Shown one piece after another: positions 56,734 through 64,000 of a stretch of DNA of 64,000 nt (position 1 is its first letter; the number at the start of each line of letters is the position of its first letter). Both the position numbers and the translations under genes were made by a program. This stretch comes from Chenopodium formosanum (lineage: Eukaryota; Streptophyta; Magnoliopsida; Caryophyllales; Amaranthaceae). The notes under the pieces were generated by a model that saw only the letters and a list, made by a program, of their open reading frames with translations, had not been told where the DNA came from and made no database searches. The DNA lies in contig CM044874.1 of NCBI GenBank assembly GCA_024500155.1, positions 45,420,384 through 45,484,383 on the forward strand, given 5' to 3'.

Positions 56734-58161
56734 ATGGCTCGAAAGAAGAAGCAATCTACTCCTCAGCCCTCAAACAATTTGAATCATGTTTCTAAATCTT
56801 TATTGAATGATGGTATTAATAGGTTGAATGTGTCCAAGCTTGTGGGTTCTTCTTCGATTCCAGAGATTTATGAGGATCGTGATGAGCTGGTTACTCCTCC
56901 TTCTCATTTGAGTCGCTCAACTGAGAAGATTACTAGAGCTGAGCTTAAAGCTCTTGAGGACTTTCATACGCGTCTAATTAAGGCTAATAAAACAGTGCCC
57001 AGATCCACTATTTCATTGGATCTCCGAGCTTCTTCATTTGAACTGAATGCAGGTTGTTCATCAATAGGTGATACTATGGTTGTTGAAGGTAATCCTGGCC
57101 TTAATTTCGATTCAGTGCCGCGAATTCCAGAGACAACAGCTCCTGCTACTGTTCCATTGATTTCTGGGATCAGTTCTGCTCCAAGTGCAGACCCGGTTTC
57201 TTTGGGGGATGATGTGGTTCCTCCTCATCCAAATATTCCTAATCCTAAGGCAAGCGTTGCTAAGCTCACTGCTAAGGGTTCGACCCTTTCTTTTGTAGCT
57301 CCTATGGCGAAAGATGGCAAATCTATTGCAATGTTACAACAAGCCAAAATTACCGAAGGTAATCTTAAGTGGAAGAATTCTCTAATTTTCTATGTCATAG
57401 GCTATTATCCTACTATAGCTGTTGTCCATAGATACATTGCTGAAAATTGGAATATTGTAGCTAAACCTGATGTTTTTTGGCATGATGATGGATACTTTCT
57501 GATTAAATTCCAAAACTCTAATGATATGAATGTTGTTCTTAATGCTAGTCCACACATGTTCTTTGGTAAGGTGGCTATTGTTAAGCCTTGGTCTGAGAAA
57601 TTTGACTTTCATGCTGATGAGTGTACTTCAAAGCAGTTGAGGGTCTCATTTGCTAGGTTGCTCATTGAAATTGATGTCACTAAGACTTTACCCAAGAATA
57701 TCTGGTTTGAAAGCCTAGATGGTGCTTTGATTGAAAAAAAATTTGTTTTTGAGTGGGCACCCCCCTTTTGTAGCAAATGGAACAAAGTAGGCCATGACTG
57801 TGCTAGGAAGGTGCAGCCTCAAAAGAAGCAGGTGTCTTCTAAGGAGCAGCCTAAGCAAAAGGCGTGGGTTGTTAAGCCCCAACCTGCTACTGTTCCTTTT
57901 CTTGGGCCTAATGTGCCTAAGTCTGGGGGTAATGGTTCTATGCATAATGCTGGTGTGTTCACTCCTGCTCCTACTACTATGCAAACTACTTCTAATGATG
58001 ATTGGAGAATGGTGGGAAGGAAGCACACAAGTCATAGTAATCCTCCTATCTTTTCTAATGTTCCTCATTCTTACACTTATGTTACCTTGCTTAAGGAGGG
58101 AGATGGTGCTAGTGAACTTGTTCCTATCGGGGGTGATGGTAATCCCCCTCTGGGATCATGA
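56734..58161 (+). CDS. LINE ORF1 (DUF4283-type RNA-binding protein)
   Basis: An open frame of 475 codons starts MARKKKQSTPQ, the start shared with the second LINE at 63825. A low-complexity basic N-terminus is followed by a DUF4283-like domain at about residues 200-340 (NWNIVAKPDVFWHDDGYFLI). After it comes a degenerate zinc knuckle at 346, CSKWNKVGHDC, in which the second Cys position reads Trp. The family product coats the LINE RNA. The TGA overlaps the ORF2 start (ATGA, 58158-58161). Confidence 0.85.
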   Translation: MARKKKQSTPQPSNNLNHVSKSLLNDGINRLNVSKLVGSSSIPEIYEDRDELVTPPSHLSRSTEKITRAELKALEDFHTRLIKANKTVPRSTISLDLRASSFELNAGCSSIGDTMVVEGNPGLNFDSVPRIPETTAPATVPLISGISSAPSADPVSLGDDVVPPHPNIPNPKASVAKLTAKGSTLSFVAPMAKDGKSIAMLQQAKITEGNLKWKNSLIFYVIGYYPTIAVVHRYIAENWNIVAKPDVFWHDDGYFLIKFQNSNDMNVVLNASPHMFFGKVAIVKPWSEKFDFHADECTSKQLRVSFARLLIEIDVTKTLPKNIWFESLDGALIEKKFVFEWAPPFCSKWNKVGHDCARKVQPQKKQVSSKEQPKQKAWVVKPQPATVPFLGPNVPKSGGNGSMHNAGVFTPAPTTMQTTSNDDWRMVGRKHTSHSNPPIFSNVPHSYTYVTLLKEGDGASELVPIGGDGNPPLGS

Positions 58162-61100
58162 TTGTCCTATTATGGAATATTAGGGGTCTAAATGACCCCT
58201 ACAAAGTAGTTTCTCTTAAGAAACTGCTAGCTAAACAATGTGTGGATTTTGTTGGTATTATGGAAACTAAAGTGAAGTGTGATAAGAGTGTTAAGCTTAA
58301 GAAGAAATTTGGATCTTCTTGGTCTTGGTTTTGTAACTATTCATCTTCTCATAGGGGTAGACTCTGGGTTGGTTGGTCTCATGACAAGGTTCATCTTTCA
58401 GTCATTTCCTCTCATGAGCAGTTCATTCATGTCCAGATTAGCTTCAAGGATCTTCATCATCAGATTTTTTGTACCTTTGTGTATGGCTTACACTCTATTC
58501 ATGATAGGTTACCTCTTTGGGATGGTATATCTAGTATTGGAGCTGTTTCTGGGCCTTGGCTTGTTATTGGTGACTTTAATTCTGTTCTCAATTCTTATGA
58601 TAGAGTTAATGGTAATGCTGTCACTGATTATAAGTCCAATCATTTTAGAAGCTTTGTTGATAACATTGATCTTTGTGAGCTTAAGAGTAAAGGTTCTTTT
58701 TACTCTTGGTCTAATAAGGGTCATGGTGATGGTAGAATTGCTACAAGGATTGATAGGGGGCTTGTGAATCAGGCTTGGTTGAGCAAATTTCCCCATAGTT
58801 AATCTATCTATCTTCCTCCTCTCCTTTCTGACCACAACCCTCTCTTGGTTGAAGTGAGTAGGTTTGCTGCTACTAATTGGAGACCATTTAGGTTTCTTAA
58901 TTGCCTGGCTGATCATGCTGATTTCTGTTCTATTGTGAAAAAAAAGCTGGCATAGTGTTACAAGTTGTTCGGCTATGGTTACTATTTGGCAGAATCTGAA
59001 ATCTGTCAAAAAGAATCTGAAAGATCTGAACACTAAGTATTTTGCTAATGTTAATGAGAAAGTGGGTGTGGCTCTTGCCTCCTTGAAAGCCATTAAGGAC
59101 CAGCTTGATGTAGATTATTCTAATTCTGACCTTCATGTTAAAGAGGCTGAAGTTGTTTCTATGGCGAAGCATTGGATGAATATAAGTCCATTTATAAGCA
59201 GAAATCCAGGGTTGATTGGATTAAGCTTAGGGATTCCAATTCTCACTACATCGTTTCTGTTGTGAAGCACAGACAAGGTAGAAATATAATTGATTCTATC
59301 TTTACCGAAGATGATGTCCTTTTGAAAGATCCTAATCTTATTGAAAATGAGATTGTAAGATTCTATAAAGGGCTCCTTGGTTCTAGTGCTAGCTCTTTCC
59401 GTGATGTTGATTTAGCCACTATTAGGAGAGGTTCTCAACTCAGCTCTAGTTTTATTGATATTTTGACTTCTATGGTTACCACTTCTGAGATTGATAGTGC
59501 TCTATCACAGATTGGTGATGATAAGGCGCCTGGAATTGATGGCTTTAATGTTGTTTTCTTCAAAAAGGCTTGGCCTATGATCAAAACTGATATTTATACT
59601 GCTATCTTCTCTTTCTTTGAGACTGGTGTCATTGCTAAGCAGTGGAATTGTACAACAATCACCTTAGTGCCTAAGGTTCAGCATCCTTCTTATGTCAGAG
59701 AGTTTAGGCCTATTGCTTGATGTACCATGTTGTACAAGCTGATCTCCAAAGTTCTCACAAACAGGATTGCTAAAGTGGTGGGGACTGTTATTGATGATGC
59801 TCAAGCTGGGTTTATCCCGGGTAAGCACATTGGTGACAATATTCTCCTGGCTACTGAATTGATCAAAGGCTGCTCTCATAAGTTTGTTTCTCTCAGATGT
59901 ATGATCAAGATTGACTTGAGAAAGGCCTATGACTCTGTTGAATGGCCTTTTCTGCAGACTGTTCTAGAAGAGCTTGGTTTCCCTCATTCTGTTGTGAAAT
60001 GGATTATGACTTGTGTCTGCTCTGTCTCTTACTCTGTGATGGTTAATGGCTTTCCTGCTTAACCTTTTTCAACAAAAAAAAACCTTAGGCAAGGAGATCC
60101 TATGTCTCCTTTTCTTTTTGCTCTTTGTATGGAGTACCTCTCTAGGTGCCTTAAGGAAATGACTGGGAATCCTAATTTCAATTTTCATCCTAGATGTGAG
60201 AAGTTAGGTATTACCCATATGATGTTTGCTGATGATCTTCTCCTCTTTTCTAGGGCTGATTCCACCTCTATTCAGCTTCTCTTACAGGCTTTCCAGAAAT
60301 TCTCTTTTGCTTCTGGTCTAGTGGCTAATTTAAGTAAGAGTGAGGTTTATTTTGGAGGTATCTCTGATTCTGATAAAGATCAGCTGCAAACTGTTCTTGG
60401 TATGAGTAGAGGTAGTTTGCCTTTTAGATATCTTGGGGTGCCCTTGTCTTCTAAAAAGCTTACTATTGCTCAATGTAGGCCTTTGGTTGAAAGGGTTACT
60501 GCTAGGATTGATTGATGGACTTCTAGACACTTGTCTTATGCTGGCAGGTTACAGCTTATCAAAAGTGTTCTTTTTGGTATTCAGGCTTATTGGGCTCAGA
60601 TTTTCATCCTTCCTAAGAAGATTCTTTGGGAAATTGAAGCCAAGTTCAGGGTTTTCTTGTGGACCGGGAAGAACACTTATTCAAAAAAGGCGCCTGTCTC
60701 TTGGCATCATATGACTCTTCCTAAGGTATGTGGTGGCTGGAATATTACCTCTCTTGGTGATTGGAATAAAGCTGCTATTTGCAAGATTTTGTGGGATCTA
60801 GCTCACAAATCTGACAATATGTGGGTGAAATGGGTGCATACCTATTATTTCAACAATAGGAATATTTGGACTGCCACTATTCCCAAGAAATGCTCATGGG
60901 TTTTGAAGAAAATCTTGACTTGCAGAGATATTATTGATGATATTGGTGGTTGGTCCCCTATTGTGAAAAATGGGAAAATGAGTATTGCTAAACTCTATGC
61001 CCGGATCCGACATCAGGCTCCTAAAGTAGAGTGGAAAAGAATTGTTTGCAATAACCAAGCTGCTCCTAAGAGTATTTTCATTACTTGGTTAGCTTTGCTT

Positions 61101-61295
61101 GATAAACTTGCCACTAAGGATAGAATTGTTAAGTGGAATACAAGTTGTGATCCTATTTGCTTTTTGTGCCAGAACACTTGTGAATCTATCTCTCACCTAT
61201 TCTTTTGTTGCCCTTACTCTAAGGATATTTGGGAACGGATTTTGAAACTTCTTGATGTGAAAAAAGCAGTTCAACCTTTTCGCGTTGAACAATAA
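58158..61295 (+). pseudogene. LINE ORF2: endonuclease and reverse transcriptase (broken)
   Basis: The start MIVLLWNIRGLN begins an APE-type endonuclease with WNIRG, METK, GDFNS and, after a stop, SDHNPL. The RT domain shows GFIPGKHIGDNI, KIDLRKAYDSVEW, LRQGDPMSPFLFALCMEY and FADD (60225-60236). A C-terminal zf-RVT-like region lies at about 61065-61240 (CFLCQNTCESISHLFFCC). Stops lie at 58801, 59718, 60061 and 60513. A +1 shift at the A run near 58938-58945 is undone near 59170. The enzyme would nick DNA and copy the RNA; this copy is inactive. Confidence 0.9.
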
Positions 61296-62528
61296 TGAAT
61301 AGTTAAGAATTGCAGGAAGTCTAGCAGCAAGGGTAGAGTTTACTCTATGTGTTTTACTGAGGCTATCTACAGTATATGGCTGCAGAGGAATAGTTTGATG
61401 TTTACGGGTGATTGTAAACCTGCAGATAATGTCTTTCGTGACATTATCTATCATGTTGCTATTAGGTGTAAAGGAATAGACATGAATTTGCTTTTGCCTC
61501 ACTGATCTAATGTTGCAGCTGTCTATTTTTAGTATGTTTTGGTTGGGTGGTAGCTGGTTTGCAGCCTGGTTTTGGTTGTTTTGGCAGTTGGCTTTGTTGG
61601 GCTGCTGGTGCTGCTCTGTTGTTGTCTGTGTTACTGTGCTTGTTTGCTGCTACTGTTATCTGTTTCAGCTGCTGTCTCTGTTGATGTTCTGTGTGTTGCT
61701 GCTGCTTGCTGTTGCTGTATCTATTCTATGCAGCTGCTTGGTGCTGCGGTTGTCTGCTTCAGCTGTTGTGTCTCTGTTGCTGCTGCTTGATGTTGATGTT
61801 TCTGTTCTGTGCAGCTGCTTGCTGCTGCTGTTGTCTGTTTCAGCTGTTGTGTCTCTGTTACTGCTGCTTGTTGTTGATGTCTGGTCTGTGCAGTTGCTGC
61901 TGCTGTTTTCTGCAGGTTTGCTCTTTTCTGGTTTTGTTGATGTGCTGCTGTTTTGTTCTCTGTATGCTGTTGCAGTGTTGTGCTAGTTGTGTTGCTGTTG
62001 CACTTGTTTACAGTTCATGTTCTTGTTTCTGCTAGGCTGCTGTTTGGTTTTGTTGCTGCTGTTTGGCAGGTGGTGCAGTTTTTGGTTCTGTTCTTGTTGC
62101 TATTTGCTTGCTCTTGGTGGCAGTTGGTCTGGTGCTTGCTAGGTGCTGCTGTTCTGGGTGTGGCAGAGGTTTTAAGCTTGCAGTTTGCTTGTAGATGCCT
62201 TGTCTTTAACAGAAATCCTTCGTTTATTTAGGCTTTTGTTGTTTTGGTGGTTTTTATGTTGTTTGCCTTGTTGTTAGTTGCTTGTGTTGTTGTCTGGTCC
62301 TGGTTTCCAGAACCCTTCCTAGAAGGTGGCTGGAAATCTGAGTCTAGTTTGTTCTAGGCCCTTCCTAGAACCCTTCCTAGAAGGTGGCTAGGTAGGATCT
62401 AGAACTGGTTTTGGGGGGTTAGCCTATTATACAGGTCTTGTGGTGTTCAGGTGGTAGTTATAACTTAGCTCTTGTAAGTTGTAACTTTCTCTCTTTGGTA
62501 ATAAAATCTTATTTACCAAAAAAAAAGG
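61296..62528 (+). other. LINE 3' UTR with TGCTG-rich repeats
   Basis: No credible protein: the frames here are Leu/Cys/Val runs from T/G-rich DNA. Three tandem units of about 81-94 bp start at 61659, 61753 and 61834, each with TCTGTTTCAGCTG-like sequence. A set of CCCTTCCTAGAA repeats lies at 62307-62375. Confidence 0.7.
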
Positions 62529-62539
62529 GTACATCCGAG

Positions 62540-63594
62540 ATCGTTGAATTCACCAAACCATAGAAGCGAGTTTTTTCTAAAATTCGTGGTGTCCCATTCA
62601 CTCGCGCCAACCCTTCACGGTTAGGCTTCCGCGCGGTGCATTCGGAAAATTAACCAAGGACCCTCTATTGACTAAACCATATCCCAAACTTTAGAGAACT
62701 AGAGCCATGGTTAGGTTGCAAACTCATTGCATCATATTGTGCTTACTTGACTAATTGTGCATATGATATATGTTTTCCTTAACCGTTTGTTAGACTAGTG
62801 TTAAGACTAAAATAAATTACTAACAGAACTTTGCCTAATTAATTAATTTGAGTAAATAAAGTCTAATATTTTTAATCAGAATTGACCTAGTACGACTTTA
62901 CGCATACCCCTATTGATTAATAACACCGAAAACAGTCTCAAATTGATGCTCCAGCATTGGCGCCAAAATCTAAACTGTAGCGCCACTTTGTGGAGTGTGG
63001 CGCCTGGCGACAACTCTGTCATCTAGCGCTACACTACACGGTGTGGCGCCAGTCCTGTCGTTTTGGCGACAGTTCGGTTTATTGCTCGAGTCATCACCTA
63101 GTGTCTAATTAACCAGTTTGCTATATAATTCAGTTAAATTTCGCTGTCAATTACACTTTGTTAAGTCATTAATTGAGTCTAGATACTATGTCACATAGTC
63201 TAGCCACATGGTGATGACACGAGTCTTAACGTACCACCTACGCTCACTAGTCCTAGCACACACTTTGAGTATATGTCACCATGACCATGTCTTACGCTCA
63301 TGCATGAGTCGGCCTTTTCCGTCATTTGAGTTGGGGGTACATTCTATTCCTAATTCTTCATATCCCTCCATCTACATCATTTTCCTTCACATTGTATTCC
63401 AATCTTTCTTCACTTCCTCCATCCATTGCATGTTGAATAAAGTTTGAGTCAAATAATTAACAATGAATATCCCCAAATTCCTTTTCCACAGTACTTGGTC
63501 AAGGAGAGAAGGGCGATTAATCAAGGACAACACCTTTGTTCAAGTCTTACTTTTTGATTAACCGATTCCTCAAAAGAGGAAGGCTAAAAAGATA
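62540..63594 (+). other. Ogre copy 2 leader, 3' part
   Basis: Leader DNA resumes after the LINE and follows copy 1 (14710-15299 and 16612-17047) without the CACTA element. It has a strong patch of GGCGCC/GGCGACA motifs at 62955-63075. The plus frame at 63208-63447 has no counterpart of note. Confidence 0.6.
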
Positions 63595-63736
63595 ATGGCA
63601 ACTAAAGAGGAAGTTAATGAACTTAGGAATCAATTGAATGACGTGACTGAGGTTTTAAAGGCTTTAACCCTCGAAATTGATGACCGTGTGAAGCAACAAC
63701 AAATGAACCTCATGAAAGAAGAAATCATTTTGTTGA
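63595..63736 (+). pseudogene. Ogre copy 2 gag N-terminus, cut by a LINE
   Basis: The frame reads MATKEEVNELRNQLNDVTEV and ends near MKEEIIL, matching the gag start at 17048. Stops occur just upstream (TGATTAACC at about 63555), so this ATG is the start. A second LINE interrupts it at about 63737. Confidence 0.7.
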
Positions 63737-64000
63737 GGTTTGACTTTCATTGACTTTCTCTCTTCTCTCTCTTCTCCATGGTTCTTCATCTTTGATCGGT
63801 TTTCTTCATCAATTTTGGATTTCAATGGCTAAGAAGAAGAAGCAGAATACTTCTACACCTCAAGTAGTGCAACAGAAGAATACTCATGAAGCTTTTGACA
63901 CGATTTTGCAGAATTTGAGAAATTCAGGTACATCGTTTGTTACTAGTCCGATTGAAGAGGTAGTTGAATTGGTTACTCCGGCGCCGGCGTTAGTGCACCC
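63737..64000 (+). mobile_element. Second LINE, 5' end (runs off the window)
   Basis: The 5' UTR (GTTTGACTTTCATTGACTTT) resembles that of the first LINE. ORF1 starts at 63825 (MAKKKKQNTSTPQ) and is open to the window edge. It encodes the same basic N-terminus and the ELVTP segment seen in the first LINE. The exact insertion point is uncertain by several bases because the right flank is not in the window. Confidence 0.8.
63825..64000 (+). CDS. LINE ORF1, N-terminal part
   Basis: 58 codons are visible, open at the window end. The product is an ORF1 protein like that at 56734: MA(R/K)KKKQ start, polar linker, then EEVVELVTPAPAL. Whether the remainder is intact cannot be seen. Confidence 0.7.
   Translation, partial: MAKKKKQNTSTPQVVQQKNTHEAFDTILQNLRNSGTSFVTSPIEEVVELVTPAPALVH

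Larger units (their letters stand above)
56623..62528 (+). mobile_element. Full-length L1-type LINE
   Basis: The element is flanked by the 11-bp duplication GTACATCCGAG (56612-56622 and 62529-62539) and ends in a short A tail. It has a 5' UTR of about 110 bp, ORF1, an overlapping ORF2 and a long 3' UTR. AATAAA lies at 62499-62504, close to the tail. Such elements move by target-primed reverse transcription. ORF2 is broken, so this copy cannot move by itself. Confidence 0.92.

Noticed and set aside
61510..62231. Leu/Cys/Val-rich plus-strand frames resembling membrane proteins
   Set aside because: They arise from TGCTG-type repeats in the LINE 3' UTR, in several frames at once.

Overview
The window is a stretch of plant repeat DNA. 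I see no intact host gene, tRNA, rRNA or other single-copy gene. It is a deep nest of LTR retrotransposons (Tat/Retand-like, Ogre/Tat-like, Athila-like and a large non-coding Copia-like family), one CACTA-type DNA transposon and two L1-type LINEs. The element mix and the style of the LINE proteins suggest a dicot, probably of the Caryophyllales (Amaranthaceae, for example a spinach relative). That placement is inference from recall. Such layered Athila/Ogre DNA is typical of pericentromeric heterochromatin.

Layout. 1-2893: minus-strand Tat/Retand-like element with broken protease, gag, primer-binding site and part of its LTR. 2894-9196: minus-strand large non-coding element (LARD-like) with its 3' LTR at 2894-4112, cut off at 9197 where an Ogre-like element begins. 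9197-20105 and 53226-53875: Ogre copy 1. Its 5' LTR (9197-14087) holds an Athila-type solo LTR (10672-13771, duplication TTCAT), which itself holds a second, oppositely oriented solo LTR (11428-13049). Its leader holds a CACTA element (15300-16608, duplication GCA). A decayed gag-protease region follows at 17048-20105. 20106-53225: a very large Athila-like element with one LTR pair and an ACTCC target duplication, but two complete internal domains in tandem, joined near 31120-31127 without an LTR between them. The second domain is split by a plus-strand LARD (34219-43892, duplication AAGGT). 53877-54299: inverted scrap of a diverged gag. 54831-64000: a second Ogre copy whose LTR end and PBS are deleted. 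It carries a full-length but broken LINE (56623-62528, 11-bp duplication) and the 5' end of a second LINE (from about 63737 to the window edge).

All coding regions are relics of transposition genes (gag, aspartic protease, reverse transcriptase/RNase H, integrase, an ATHILA ORF-1-like product, LINE ORF1/ORF2). Nearly all carry stops, frameshifts or lost catalytic residues; only LINE ORF1 is open. Target duplications give a relative order: the outer LARD is older than Ogre copy 1; Ogre copy 1 is older than the two Athila-type insertions and the CACTA; the Athila element is older than the inner LARD. The most unusual features are the double-internal Athila element, inactivating lesions shared by its two halves, and the recurrence in every LTR family here of a compact GC-rich patch of short, often palindromic motifs whose sequence differs from family to family.
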